From contig JAYGXS010000004.1 in assembly GCA_036362985.1 (NCBI GenBank), positions 66,604,064 to 66,668,063 of the forward strand: DNA of 64,000 nucleotides, written 5' to 3'. Below, in pieces: positions 43,216 to 56,099 of this stretch; position 1 is the first letter of the stretch, and the number at the start of each line of letters is the position of its first letter. The notes under the pieces were generated by a model. The model ran no database searches and was not told the origin of the DNA. It worked only from the letters and a program-made list of their open reading frames with translations. The stretch is from Ligula intestinalis (lineage: Eukaryota > Platyhelminthes > Cestoda > Diphyllobothriidea > Diphyllobothriidae). Both the position numbers and the translations under genes were made by a program.

Positions 43216-43470
43216 GATGTGTCGGAAATGTGTTGAAATTTCAACCTTTTCATTTCATCAGCAGTGTATTTCTAACTCGGAGTAGATTACTACCTTCAAG
43301 CACCCTTTTCAACTGTGTCGAGCAACGGCAGAATACCGACAAAACACGCATCTAGGCATTTAGCTCGTACCGGAGCTGCCAGTATGGTCATTAATTACGC
43401 TGGCTATACTACTGACTGCATGTTGACAGCTTCTGAATATTACGTGGTTATTACCACAATGGCTAATGGA
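43216..43470 (-). repeat. Dispersed repeat with weak hammerhead-like start
   Basis: Intact relative of the copy split at 41030-41153/42585-42640. On the minus strand its 3' portion reads CTGCTGATGAAATGAAAAGG followed by TTGAAATTTCAACACATTTCC (43225-43265), with CTGATGA and GAAA in hammerhead order but poor stem I. Confidence 0.45.
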
Positions 43471-46460
43471 CTTCGCCAATATAGTCATATCAAATTTCCG
43501 TCTTCATCTCCAGGCATTTGAATACACTCATATACTTTAAGTTAGAAATTAATGCCTGAGGAAATTTTAAAGTCGAAAAAGGACCTTATAAACCACCCAG
43601 GAGGCTTTGTTGGGAACCATAGGATGTCTGGAATCAGTCATGTTTGCGAGAATAGCGCTGTGTATGTTCGTAACTTTGCCTTCTCAACGATGCTAGCAGA
43701 TGCTCCCTTACTCGTTTGGCTAGGCGTCGACGCGAGTGACCAATATGACCTGCGCCACAGGGGTATGTAAATGAGTACATACACATGGATGTGATCTGAG
43801 CTGGCAAACTCCTCCGCGCAAAAGCGGATTGGTTGAGAAAAATATCAGAAAGTTCGCTTTTGGGAAGTTTCGTAATACGGTTCGTTTAGGGTTTGTTTTT
43901 AGGAATTCCTTTTCAGCATCGCCTTGAAAGGAGACATTGGGGAAAAGGATATACTTTCCCACAGTAAGTATGGTGGGTTTTACTGGTCTCACAAGTATCG
44001 TCTGCATAATAAATCTCTCAGAATGCCTGTTCGCGCGAAGCAGGTCCAGGATATTTCTAAGCGTCAAACATCAGACTAAATTATTTTTATATTGGATGGA
44101 TACAAAATTGCTAAATGTATTCTTGTACTTCACAATCCATGTGTGTTAACCAAAAAATCAAGTGTAGACACTTACCAAGGTCCAGATTTACCACTTAATC
44201 GAACAAACAGTAAGTGAGTTTCTATGGGAGCTAACCGCTACATTATTTCAAAAATTAGGAGAAAGTTAGCCAAACGCTATTTCCAGGACTCCGATCTGAT
44301 TTTTTAACCCATTTAGGTTTATGTTCACTTGAGCTGGAGCTTGAGAATCGCTAAACTGCCCTAGATGCTATCAGGTTTTATCGTCCAAAGTGACAGTTAT
44401 TTTCCTATGCCCACGTACAGCCAATGCATATTAAACACGATCTTACTGATCCATAGCAGTGGATACGCACTAGTACTTGCCACAAATCTCGCGACTTTTT
44501 TTAAAGTTCACTAGCCATGTGAAAGATGCGTGCCAGAAGCTGCGCTGAGTGCATCTGGTGATTTTTTCACCGCCTACGTAGGAACTCAAAGTTCTATGTG
44601 CTATTATCTGAGGAAGGTAAGTTTTTGTACAACCTATTTCCTCCCGAGTTTTTTGTTAAGTTTTTTTTCCTATGGGGAGTTAAACAGATTGAAGACAAAA
44701 AATAAAACTTGCGTCTTCCCAAATCAGCAGTTTGGAATTAGGAAACGATGAAATTATTAAAAAACGGGCGGTCGTAGATGTACTTTGTTAGACGCAAAAC
44801 TACGGCTCACCTACATGCAGTTCTGAGTACAAACGAGTTTTCGCAGGATCCCCAAACCGTTGATTTTAAAGAGCACTGCTGGGACGAACAAATTCCGCAT
44901 TCTCTTTTTGGGCTTAAGATTTCTGTAAGCCCAGAATGATTCACGACTCAAAAGGCATATGATAAAAATTTATAAGCTGCGTTGACCACTCGGTAGTGCG
45001 AATGTCCTCTTCTTGAGGCTACTTTCTAATAACGGCTAAAGGATTCGATTGTTCCCTCATGCAGTGTAAAATCCGAAGAAATTGAAAACCGTTTTAGACG
45101 CAATAGTAATCAGTTATTCCGAAAATCTTGGAAGACTGTTAACAAAAGCGGAGTGCTTTCGAGTCAGAGTGGTAGATTTGAAAGTTAATGCATTTATTTC
45201 CCATAAAGCGGGAGTGACTCAGAAACCAATGACGGAGCGTAATTCTAAGGCATCTCATGCGGAATAATGAGAGTTAGTCGTCATCTAACACCTGCAGTAC
45301 AACTGCACGAGAAATGAATCATTCTGAGACAGAAGCAGTTGACTTTCCTTGACGAAGATGCGCGAAAACTATTTGTCAGCGGACGGTTAAGAATCGTAAT
45401 TATGACGAGGTGCACGTGATAGTTTAACTCCACGAGATCTGTAGGCCGGATTAACAGTCGTACACCAGAGCAGCTGCAAAAAACACCGTAAATTTTACTC
45501 GCTAGGTCAGGCGGCACGTTGATCTATCTGTGCCATGCCGGCCTTGCGCTTCTATTAGAGCAAATACTTCGAAGTTGCTGGGCCTACAAATTTGCCAATT
45601 ATTGCCCTGGACGAGTGCAGAGTTGCTCTAGCAGGATTAAATCCTGATCTAGGCACGACATTGGTGGTTTGCTCGCTCAGCAGACCCAATTGTGACACGT
45701 ATGTCATCTACTTCTAAATATTCTCAGAAAGTTTCAGTACCCGAATTGGTAAAGATGATTTGTATGACCACCTAACCAGGACACGGGAAGTGGTATCGCT
45801 CACAGTACGTGTAGAATTGCGCCAAATTACGGGGATTAGGATTAAGTAAGGGCTAGGCTGGGTTTACGGTAAGGGTTATGTTCAGAGATAGTGTGACGGC
45901 TCTCGTGAACGATTATTCCAAAGAAAGACAGAGAGAAAATGCTTTGTTTTGAAGGTAATATCCAAAATCTTCAGCAAAAACGGATCCATTCATGCAGAGA
46001 AAGGGATAACGTAAGGAAGAGATCGTGGTGAAAGGTCAAAAGTAAAAGGTCATAGAATGCTCAAAGTTAAGGTTTACCTATATCAACATCTGTTATGGAG
46101 ACAGGTCTGCTTTCAACTTCTCCACTTCCGTTTCTTCACACGTGGGTTAGCGTGTTAGGAATGGGAGTATAGAGCGCTGATACGCCTATGTACGGCAAGA
46201 CATTTGACGGAAGCTTCGGCGGGGCAGACTTTGCAGACATTAGATCAGAGTGGATAGAGTGAGCGACCTTACTAAGGATACAATCAGCAAATTTCTTGAC
46301 CGTTTTAACGTGTTGCTATATTATAATGTCAGCTAAAATGCGTAGAAAACACCGGCAGTTAAAGAAAGCATTCAGAGGATACATTTAATAATGATCAGGT
46401 CTTTTAAGGTTAAACTGGGAAAGTAACTCGAGAGCAGTAAATAATGAGGAGAGAATGCAG
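43471..46460. other. No gene seen
   Basis: Three kilobases without a supportable gene. Frames at 43552-43770 and 43720-44067 are antisense to each other. The tract at 45835-45885 has a few TAAGGG/GGGTTA-like words, too few to call telomeric. Confidence 0.35.
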
Positions 46461-46464
46461 CTTC

Positions 46465-46975
46465 GGAGTTAGAGTGTGCGATATGAACGCAAGCGGTGGA
46501 TATAACATGAAGTGTTATTAAGTTTTAATTTAAAAAAGGCATATTTGGATGTCAAAATAATAACTTTTAGAAGAAGAGCAAGGTAGCGATTGAATATCCA
46601 TGGCGGAATTACGCGTGAGGTAAGACCGATGTACTGGTGTGTGAGCGTCGGTACGTGGAAGATGATGACTTGAGTAAATGATAGAAAGGAATTGAAGACC
46701 AACTTTGAGTCTTCTACATCACAAAACTTAAGTTTTACCGTTTTCCCTCTCTTGGTACAAGAAAGACTGGATCCAGCACGCTGAAAGAGACGTTGAGTAA
46801 ACAGTCTCTGAAGGTTTTCAATTTTGCTGCCATCGCAGGCCTTCATTATACGAAGGAGAAGACAACAATATTCGAGGACGTGAAAAGCAACAATTTTAAA
46901 AAGCCTATGTTTCAATTCCGGGAGACAAATAATACGTGATATGAACCAATATATCCGCACAGTCCTCACAGAACA
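46465..46975 (-). mobile_element. LINE reverse-transcriptase C-terminal remnant
   Basis: A 166-codon minus-strand frame reads FHVLEYCCLLLRIMKACDGS, KIENLQRLFTQRLFQRAGSS and SRVIPPWIFNRY, matching the order LEYC...W...KIExVQRxFTxRLF...RVIxxWN at the end of CR1/Jockey-type RTs. The nucleotide sequence resembles the LINE copy at 54580-55520 in places. The frame is open by chance of drift; key residues of the WNxLP box are lost. Confidence 0.5.
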
Positions 46976-47173
46976 TCGATCTGCATGAGGGGATAAAGTA
47001 AAATTGTTTATGTTTTAGACTTAGGTCCGGTGCTCAAACCGTCTCCTTTTTCCTCGCTCGTACACGCGGAACTCGAATATCTGTTTTTATTTGCAATAAA
47101 AGCAAAATGTTTGGCTAAATACATGCTGTTTTCGTTGACTGCAAAGGTTACCCTTATTTAACTAAATGTGTAA

Positions 47174-48178
47174 GTTACAGTAGATTCACTATCTCATGTA
47201 ATAACTGCCGGAATTCTGAAATAAGTTTTCGATTGGAACATATTAATTGCAGACGTTTGTAAAAGAGATGATCATACAGCCTAATCTTAACATATTTTAG
47301 ACACTTCAGGATGCCGGCTTTCTAACGAGTTTCTTTTTGACTGCTAAGACAAAGCATGTACTATAAAAAGTGCCTACTTAATTAGTATGCCTTTTTGTCA
47401 TTTATTTCGACTGCCTGTATAGATTCAAATATATTTTTTGGAAAAAATGCACAAAAAATTATTTATTGTACCCTTTTGGTAGCAAATTACGCCTTCTTTA
47501 AATTATAAACCTAAAGGAAGGGCATCTTACGGTTTTCAAAAAATTTCTAATTATGAGTTTTTTTACAATTTTCAGGTGTTCATTCAGTGAACACCGTATT
47601 CGTTATTTGTTAATGCTGCCTTTATTGTATAAAACATGCTCCACACCTTTTGAAAAATTTAATGGGAACTATGTGAGATCTTCGTCAAGCTGTAGACGAA
47701 AACGTACTTTTTCTTAAACAGGATGTACATAGTGCGCAGTTTTTAAACCTTAAATTCCAGTGTAGCGGTCACAAGGTTTCAAAAATTTTCGGCAATTTAG
47801 AAAATTTTTTAAAACCGAAAGATACCGTTGTTTTACACATACAATTTAAAGAGGGCGTAATTTGCTACCAAAAGAGTACAAGAAATAATTTTTTCGCGCA
47901 TGTTTTCCAAAAAATATTTTTGAATCTATAAAGGCAGTCGAAATTAATTACAAAAAGGCAAACTACTTTAGAAGTCACTCTTTATAGTACTTGCTTCATC
48001 CTGGCGGTCAGAAAGACGCGCGTTAGAAAGCCAGCATCCTTAAGTGTCTAAAATATGTTGACATTAGGCTGTATGATCATCTCTATTACAACCATCCGCA
48101 ATTAATATGTTCCAATCGAAAACTTATTTCAGAATTCTGGCAACTACTGCATGAGATAGTGAATTTACTGTAGTTACC
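47174..48178. mobile_element. 1-kb foldback element with about 340-bp inverted arms
   Basis: The arms 47174-47515 and 47850-48178 are inverted copies over nearly their full length. Shared words: TTCACTATCTCATG, GAATTCTGAAATAAGTTTTCGATTGG, AACATATTAATTGC, GAGATGATCATACAGCC and TTTTGGTAGCAAATTACGCC. The roughly 330-bp centre has no coding frame. Partial copies are at 835-1295 and 39780-40490. No target duplication was resolved. It is probably a non-autonomous DNA transposon and could form a long hairpin. Confidence 0.8.
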
Positions 48179-48359
48179 GCTTTTTTAACAAATGGAATAC
48201 TCCACTGTAACGAGATTCGCTCCAAAGCAGAAAGACTATGACGTACAGTTTTGCCTTTAAATCTCGGTTGTTTATTATTTTCCACCGTTTTTAATTTGCT
48301 GTTATATTATGCGAAGAAGGCTCAAGCCAATACTCTTAGTATCTAGAAGCAAAAAACAG

Positions 48360-48600
48360 TGCAAACGTTTTTACAAGTTTCAGAACATCATGTCTTGCTT
48401 TACATCGCCTCAGGTCACCCACCCTTGCCAGACTAGTCTAGAAGACTGGAGCTTGGTGTGGGCGTTGTGTCTAGCCTGACACGAAGTTATGCGGTTCACA
48501 AACGTGATAGTATGTGTACCCCAAGTCAGTTAGACTTCACTTGTTTGGAGTCCTTGTCGGGTACATGGCAGCATAATCCCCACTCCAGCTGTTCAACTGT
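48360..48600 (-). repeat. Fragment of the PLE composite 3' region
   Basis: Homologous to 51105-51345: CAAGTTTCAG(A/T)ACAT(C/G)ATGTC, GAAGTTATGCGGTTCACAAACGTGATAGT and GGAGTCCTTGTCGGGTACATGGC-like words. A third, short copy of the same family. Confidence 0.55.
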
Positions 48601-48601
48601 C

Positions 48602-48616
48602 TGATGATGAAGATGC

Positions 48617-48658
<42 letters not shown>
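48602..48658 (+). repeat. (GAT)n microsatellite at the edge of a gap
   Basis: GATGAT repeats run into the N gap, so the true array length is unknown and the gap was probably caused by it. Confidence 0.9.
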
Positions 48659-48758
48659 NNNNNNNNNNNNNNNNNNNNNNNNNNNNNNNNNNNNNNNNNN
48701 NNNNNNNNNNNNNNNNNNNNNNNNNNNNNNNNNNNNNNNNNNNNNNNNNNNNNNNNNN
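48659..48758. other. Assembly gap of 100 N
   Basis: Exactly 100 unknown bases following the GAT microsatellite. Confidence 0.95.
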
Positions 48759-48759
48759 T

Positions 48760-49290
48760 ATTGATGATCATCGCGGGCTGTTACGTTGTCGCCAACTCGT
48801 CGGCGGATTCTGGAGTCTGGTGGGTCGCATCTCGGTAATGTTGCCTTGACTTCTACTGTCTTCTTCTCGATGCAATCCTGTTGTCCCGGATGACCTCTTC
48901 TTAATTCACTGCTATATTATTTTTTCCATGACAATAAGCGTCCCGAATCCTCATCAGCAAGATCCCATCTAATTGCAGTATGTCATACCATGCTACCTAT
49001 TGAGGCAGTTTTTTCTCCTACATTTATTTTGGAAATCGGTGGCTCGCTGAACGTAGCCACCGATGTAGGTGTTTTTTACTGCCCAGACTATTATTCGTTG
49101 TTAATCGGATCTAACTTACCATCTTACCACGCCTAAAATACTACAAATTCCTGTTGTCATACAGTTGCTTACGTGCATCTGTGACTACCCATTTTATATT
49201 TTTTTTCTTTTTACGGTAGCATTTAGTTTGCAATGAAAGGGCCCCTTGGGCCTTAAATATAAAATTATTGTCATACTTCGCGGGGAATCG
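48760..49290 (+). mobile_element. LINE 3' untranslated region (copy 2)
   Basis: Inverted homologue of 54630-55050. Shared words: CATCCGGGA-type near 48890, CTATTGAGGCAGTTTTTTCTCC, a hairpin with TCGGTGGC...GCCACCGA (49034-49065), and the end GGGCCCCTTGGGCCTTAAATATA. In the other copy this follows a LINE reverse transcriptase, which identifies the segment. Confidence 0.6.
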
Positions 49291-50384
49291 CGGCGAAGCC
49301 TAATAAGGTTTGTTATTGTCCCTGTTCACTTGATGCAGACAGTTCAAAGGACAAAGTGCATTTAACAGCAAAATCCTTCTCCTAGTGTTTTGGTAGGAAA
49401 GACCTGTTATGCATGGCTAGGCCGCCGAATATGCCTTCGGAGTACCAGAATAGGTGCCTTAATTTCTGTATGAATTACCATTCAGGAGAATTCCCACCTG
49501 TAAGCCTTCGCTGCTGCTTGAGGATGTTGTCATTCCGAAAGCGACCGCTACCTATTAGTGATATTCGTTTTCATCTGAACAGGGTATTCAGCAAAGTCTC
49601 TTGGAGACATCCTGTCATTGTGTGTTTTGGTGATACTGGTGGTGCTCCCATTTTACACTTTCTTGTTAATTTACTGACAGTCTGTCTAAAGGAATGTTAG
49701 GGCTGGGCAGTCGAATGCGAGACCTTCTAGGATGACCTATTTCCCTCTTCCAGTTGCATCTATACTTTGTATGGACAAGTTTCGAGTGCTCAATAAACGA
49801 CCGGGATCCATATCTGTCATCGAACTGTCAGCGTGTGAATCGCGCAAACAGTCCCATGGTGACTGGAAACCAATGGTCATGAAGTTTTTAAATAAAAACA
49901 TGGAAACCAGAATAATCGTTTATCACTCACTTGCTATCAAGCTCCAATGTACAAGCCCAAGCCGCTGGTGTATTCGAGGCTGTATACTCCAGATATTAAC
50001 CGATATGACTTGAGCCAATTATTATGGCGGAAATCGCATTGTCTGATAATTAACTGATCTGCGTTTCATACCTCGGGCGCGTACCGTAGAGTGGAAGTTC
50101 CATCAGATACGCCGGAAATTATTAGTTTATTGCACCTGCCCTTCGTGGTGTCAGCTCAATATAGCAAATGGTTCGTAAATAATTCAAAAACAACCCTTAC
50201 CACCACATATTCAACAATTCTTGATTTTTTGAAATTATTATCAAATTATGCTGAGACAGGAGAATAGGGACCTCAAATTCCAGGCGGCCTTGAGCTACTG
50301 TCCAAGATGGTTCGAGTCAAAAGTATGATCACTTCTATGGTTAGCGTTAGCGTTATGATTAGAGTTAAGTTAAGGGAATATTTC
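49291..50384. other. No gene supported
   Basis: Frames at 49413-49700 and 49732-50013 are open for about 95 codons each but have no domain, no plausible start context that could be judged, and no second copy. Confidence 0.3.
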
Positions 50385-52505
50385 CAGGCTTAAATTACGT
50401 TGGAGAAACAGGGTGAAAATAGCAAACCCCTCTACACGAACACAAACTAGCGGTTTCGGAGACAAGACCCAAATTTGCAGCTTGCAGTACACATTAGAGA
50501 GACTGGTTACGACTTCGATATCCAAGGAGCGACAATCGTAGGCTGGGGGTCCTCAGATGCCAAAAGATTGACGCTAGAAGCACGTTACTAGGATGCCAAC
50601 TCTGTCCACAGGCATTTAGACCTCCCCGCGGCCTAGAAGGGCTTACGCCATTACGAGAGTAAAATACAGAACAAGGTCAAACCGAACTTAAGAATTTCAA
50701 GCCAAAAAGGCCCCTGAAGAAACCACAGGAAGAGGAAGCAGCATAGCCAGGACCATCTACCGTGGAAAAAGGGCGTTACATGAATTGCTGTTTATGACCC
50801 CGAACTAACCCCCGAACTAACCCCCGACTTAACCGATAGTTGATTTGCGTATAGCACTCTAATTGCCCCCGTCTGCTCATTTTTTGGTTGTTGTTACTTG
50901 TTCCTTGACAGCCTGGTGACTTCTGGCAGTTGATTGGCACATGCTTCCTATAATTACCTTGTCTTGGTTGTCGATTCTTATCTCTGAAGGAAGACTTCTG
51001 CAAGAATTCTAAAGCTTAGGATAATAAACAAATTGATCCGGTGCTCGACCAGCAAAGACCTGAAAAGAGAACTTTCTCGTTCATCCATGAACTACAAACG
51101 TTTTCACAAGTTTCAGTACATGATGTCCCGTTCTTCACAGCACCACGTCACTCGCTCTTCCCATAGTCATCGTGTTCCCATGCCAAAATAAGGTGAAGAA
51201 AACTGTCACTTGGCATAGGCGTTTTGTCTGGCCTCACACGAAATTATGCGGTTCGCAAACGTGATAGTTCATGCACCTCCACCACGTTCGGAGTCCTCGT
51301 GAGGGTGATTTGCGACAAAGTCCTCAGTCGCAAAACTCCAGCTGTTTCAATGTTTAATAGCAGAATGAAGGCGTCATCTAGGCTGATAAAAGTGCACTCA
51401 ATCCTGATATTTGCATTTACACTTTAATCATCATTTATACTTCGTTTTTTTGGCGTCCCCGATGATATTTTAAGGGTCTGAGCTATCGAGTGATAATGCC
51501 CGTCGATTGATTTTCGGCAACTTCTGAAGCACTGATACCAGTGCTAAAATTTACCCAGATGTAAGACAGCATAGCGTTCACCTGTCATGCCTATCTTAAT
51601 CTAGGATCGACAGAATAAGGGCAAAGTATAAGAGTACGTCCTTCACATTTGCCAGAAAATTTTTTTCCGTCCCAAAGTGAAACCTGTTTTGGAACTAATT
51701 ATAAAAGATGATAAAGCGCTGATTACAGCCGAAGTCAATTTGGCTGGTTTGGTGAGATAAACACAATGTGACCGGAATTTCATGCAAAATGCCGACATCT
51801 GCAAAAGATTGGTAATCACTCGCAAACTGGCACTAACGCATTTAGCAATACCCTGAAATAATGATGAATAACCTTAGGCGACTTTAAAGTAGCAATTGTT
51901 ACTTAAAAGAAATGTAAAAAGTACTAATCAAAGTACCAGGCAAAGTGGAACTTAATTGTTCCTTGACTAGATCGGTTGAAACACCTACATTCACTAATCA
52001 TTTGTTTAGAAACTGAAAATTTCGTTACAATACTGAAGTTCAGCAGCTATGAAAAACAGCTATCAATTAGACCAATAAATGTAAATATAACCGTCAGGGA
52101 AGTATTATTTACGATATCTTGTAAGAGGTGTATTCTAAGCAGTACTCCTGAAGACGGATGTAGGACTTGATTAATTGCCGTAATTTGGTAGGTTTACAAC
52201 GGGTGTGATAAGGCTGCCCGCTCTGAACTGAGAATCAACCTATATGGGACCTTTCTTAACGTGGTCTCCTTGACAATCTAACCTCGCAATTTTAAATAAC
52301 TTCATGAAGTGCGGTTCACGGGTCGTAGAGGCCAGTATCTATTTGGCGCGCAAGATTTGTTGGTTTAACCGTGATTTATTGCGTCAGAACCTGCCTTGAC
52401 TTGGTTTTAATTGCAGAATACGACATGTACCATAGACGCGGTGCAAGTCCGTTTCGCTATACAAAGACTTATAATTTATAGGGAGTGATTGCTGTGCAGT
52501 CACAT
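50385..52505 (+). mobile_element. PLE composite copy 2, inverted relative to copy 1
   Basis: The plus strand begins with a YVGETG remnant (about 50397-50417), then HEHKLAV and pieces matching the GIY-YIG of copy 1. The 3' region runs through a decayed hammerhead (50985-51025) and 1.5 kb matching 4905-6345 in reverse, ending with TTAAAACCAAGTCAAGGCAG-like sequence near 52400 (inverse at about 5010). Both copies carry frame-breaking mutations. Confidence 0.65.
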
Positions 52506-52837
52506 GCCTGTAAATAGGCAGGTCGTGTGAAGTCACCGAGTAGCATGCAGCTCGTAAATATTCGCAATGTATGCGATATGTGCTTTGTTCACATTTTCCA
52601 AACAGTCGATCACTCATTTACGCTGTTCAGGCAAACTTTCTTGTTTGATAAACTAAGAGTTGCTGTATCGCTTAATATTTTACTCTGATCCGAAGGATAA
52701 TGAGTCCAGCAGTCCACAAAATGCGCAGCGGTTTTCATTTGCAAAGACTTTTAACTTAACTAAGTATATCAAAGCCACGTCTAAAGTTTGCTCGCAAGTT
52801 GACCTTCCTTGACATTTCAGTATAATAATTCAGTATA

Positions 52838-53230
52838 CAGGGTATCCCAAAAAATTTATACACATTTTGAGCAATTGTAACTTTGAGATTTATTATAATT
52901 TTATTATTTCAAAAATTTAAAAGTATTCAGAAATAATATTTTATTGTTTTTCCACTGCATTTTCAATATAGTTTAAATAATTGAGAAAGGGAGAAGCCAC
53001 TGAAGATGAATGCGCCCAAATACGAATGAAATTGTTTTGTGGTGTGTGCGATTCCATTGGTGTGCATTGTCAGCAGTGTCTGGATTAAACGGACGTCAGT
53101 CTGAGAAAATACAGTGAAAAAACAATAAAATGATACTTCTGAATACTTTTACATTTTTGAGAAAATAAAATTATGCTAAAACTCAAATTTACAATTATTC
53201 AAAATGTGTATACATTTTTGGGACACCCTG
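52838..53230. mobile_element. 393-bp MITE with about 118-bp terminal inverted repeats
   Basis: Arms 52838-52955 and 53113-53230 are inverted copies with few differences, beginning CAGGGTATCCCAAAAA on one side and CAGGGTGTCCCAAAAA on the other. TA flanks both ends (52836-52837, 53231-53232), the target of Tc1/mariner elements. The roughly 157-bp centre has no frame. It is a non-autonomous mariner derivative; its outer CAGGG(T)G(T/C)CCC resembles the ends of the 18784-20324 element, but the inner sequence differs. Confidence 0.88.
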
Positions 53231-54579
53231 TATATGACGCGCATAGGTAGAGTCTTTGAAAACCCTATTTACAGATAGATTCTGGCAGATCATGCATAAG
53301 TTTCAAAGCCATGTATGTACCTTATATAAATTTTTGTTGTCTACCAAATGCATGAACATCAAGTAAAGTACGCTTTAGTTTTCTTTTAAATTAGTCAACA
53401 CTTTCAGTAAGAACAACTGAAGAATGTGGGCTCTTGGCTCAGCTTGTGCGTTGTTTAAACTTATTAATAACCAATTTTGTTTAAACTCGAATATAACACA
53501 CAAGCACACTTTCGGTTTTGACGCGTGCCAGCAACTGTCTTGCTAAACACTCTCCACAGCTCAATTCTCTCCTCACCTACCGCTGTTTATTTTTCCCTTC
53601 AAAGACACCTCCCTGTTGATCATTCTCGGGCTCAGGAGAATCCAGCAACAATTTGCGAACGAGTTTTTCCTCACTTTTCACACGCGCAGCACAACGAACT
53701 TGGATCCCGATCTTCAAAGAGTCATCTTTTGGCAAGTCGACTGCTTGACTACTGCCGGCTAGGACCGCGAAGGATCTCAGTTATTTGTATCACTTCTAAT
53801 CTTCATCGTCATCCTCATATACCGGTTTTGACCATTTTTTCATTAGAATAGTCTAGTAAATCACATACTAGCAGTTAGCCTACCTTCGAAAATTTTCCAT
53901 TGTGTATTTGCCGAGACGTTTTGTTTATTTGTAGTGATATAGCCTCTACAAGAAGGAACTTAATTCCCTTCTTTAATGACCCGGTGGGAGAAGAAGTTGG
54001 CCCGAGGTTGACGGAGTTCAATATTGCAAAGACGGCAAGTTTCGTCATGGCAGTAGATTCCGTGCTATTCTTCGTTGCCAACGGCAAGATGTATTTTATC
54101 GCAATGAGCACGTTATGTGAAACCATTATGAAACGCTGCCCACGTCCCAGCGCCTTTATGCGCGTTTTTTGAAAAATTGTAAAGACTCTTGTACTATCAA
54201 CCAAAATTAATTGGTTACAAGGCCAAGAGTGAGTGGTTCGTTTTTTTGTTTTGGAGGCCTTGTTCAGTATCCTTGCAACACAACTATATGGACTTACCTA
54301 ACTTAGCTTTCACTAAGTAGGTCTAATATTAGCCGACATGTGGCAAACTCGTGGCTGAAGGCCTTAATCTTTGGATTCCTCCAGCGTGGAAATAAGTTAC
54401 CGTCGATGAACGATGGAAGATGAACTAGAATTTATTAATACTGTTACTTCTTTTTATCGATGATATTTTTGAAGTAAAGTGCAATTGATACAGATTAAAA
54501 TTTTCATTGATTTCATACACTGACGCTTATGATCTTCATTGGAGAATACTTGATTATGCCCATTCCCTTCAAATGTTTC
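53231..54579. other. No gene supported
   Basis: Antiparallel open frames at 53875-54204 (minus) and 53900-54172 (plus) overlap and neither shows a known domain. A frame at 53525-53851 is also unsupported. Confidence 0.3.
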
Positions 54580-55520
54580 AACAGAATGAATCACACAGTG
54601 AACGTAACTATGTTAAAAATAAATCAATAAATCAATCATTTGTATATTTAAGGCCCAAGGGGCCCTGTCGTTACAAACTTAGTGCTATCGTGAAAATAAA
54701 AATAATGATGATAAACAGTGAAATCTTATAAAATAATTGTCATCGGCAGTAAAAAAAAACTCCTAGCTCGGTGGATGAGTTCAGCGGGCCACCGAGTTCC
54801 AAAAAAACTATAGGAAAAAAACTGTCTCAATAGGTAACAGGGTTTGGTGTGGTTAGTTTGGGACCTGATGTTGAGGGTTCGGGACGTTTGTGGTCATGGA
54901 AAAAAATAATATATCATTGGGTTACGAAGGGGTCATCCGGGAACACAGGAGAAGACATTAGAAGTCAAGACAACATCATTAAGTTGCGACGCACCAGATT
55001 CCAGAGCCAATCTCGAAGACCACAGCTAAGGTTGCAAAAACAGAGAAGAGTTCGCAGCCCTTGGAAGTGATGCTTGACTCTGCAGAGGAAAATGCTTACA
55101 TATTTAGAAACCATTTTAGTATCCTGGGAAGAGCTTTAAATGCCAGAAGGACCCTTTTCAAAATCTACAACTTGCGTGTTTGGAAAGGAAACAGACAGTA
55201 ACGACTTTATTTCCTCTAAATCTAAATGCTTATATAATTTGCCTTTAAAAATCGACAGTGTAGAAGACAGTCTAATATCGAGAGGAAGTTTGTTCCAACT
55301 AAAAGCATATTTGGAGGTAAAAAAAGCGATAATGGTTAGATGTGGAGCTATGGGGTGGTTAAATTATCATGGAAGAGTTACGAGTGGCGTAAGGTCGGTC
55401 TACCGGAAGGAGAGCGTTAACTTGTGGGAGATTAGGACTATTGTTAACGCGAAACAGGAAGCATATACCAGCTTCGAGTCTTCTTACCCAAAGAAATTTA
55501 ATGTTTGCTAATTGACAGCT
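54580..55520 (-). mobile_element. LINE 3' fragment: RT C-terminus and 3' UTR
   Basis: On the minus strand 55350-55200 reads AFFTSKYAFSWNKLPLDIRL followed by SSTLSIFKGKLYKHLDLEE, the WNxLP...FKxxL motif that ends CR1-type RTs. The downstream 450 bases, to the GGGCCCCTTGGGCCTTAAAT end and a short TGAT-repeat tail near 54630, form its 3' UTR, also present at 48760-49290. The 5' part is missing. Confidence 0.65.
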
Positions 55521-56099
55521 ATCTGTATAACACATACCTTCAGCACCATCAATAGATAGAGGAGGAGCGACTCCGCGGACGGGGCCCCGGCCACGTTCGC
55601 CTTGGTTCGGGCCCACATATTAGCCTGGGCCGTGTGCTAACAGGTGTGTTGGTCACTCCAAACATCCTTTGAGGAATAGGTTTTGTCAGCTTGTGCATCC
55701 CAAGTTTTGGTGCGCGTAAAGCAATAAGAAGTTTATTATAACCCTCTTAAATCCAGAGACTTCGGAAGTTCTCAAAGCAGCAGATTGCAGTCGAAGGATA
55801 GTCTTCCGACTTCTGGCACATGCGCCAGCAGCTCGAAAGTGGTGCTTCATGTAAGGGGAAAAGCATACCTAGGCACACAACTCGACCATAGTGTAAACCT
55901 TCCCTTGCCCTAGGGATTTTTGATTCACTCACCTACCGCGATTACCCGCGGCGTACCCTGCATATATTCATTGATAACAAAAATGGACCAAATAGTTTTT
56001 CCTGGCATTATTGGTTACTGTACTGTTTCGTAGGGAATTTAATTATGTGTTTGTTTCTTTTATTGATGCCTGTTGTTGTGTCATTCAGTTTTCCTTTAG
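55521..56099. other. No gene seen
   Basis: Between two minus-strand LINE fragments. The GC-rich patch 55560-55620 has no further meaning that could be read. Confidence 0.3.

Noticed and set aside
45830..45890. Second telomere-like array
   Set aside because: Only a few scattered TAAGGG/GGGTTA-like words; no inverted arms.
48526..48849. Poly-His or poly-Met frames across the gap
   Set aside because: They are translations of a GAT microsatellite and of Ns.
53875..54204. 109-codon minus frame and 90-codon plus frame in the same place
   Set aside because: Mutually antisense and without recognisable content; no splice signals could be tied to either.
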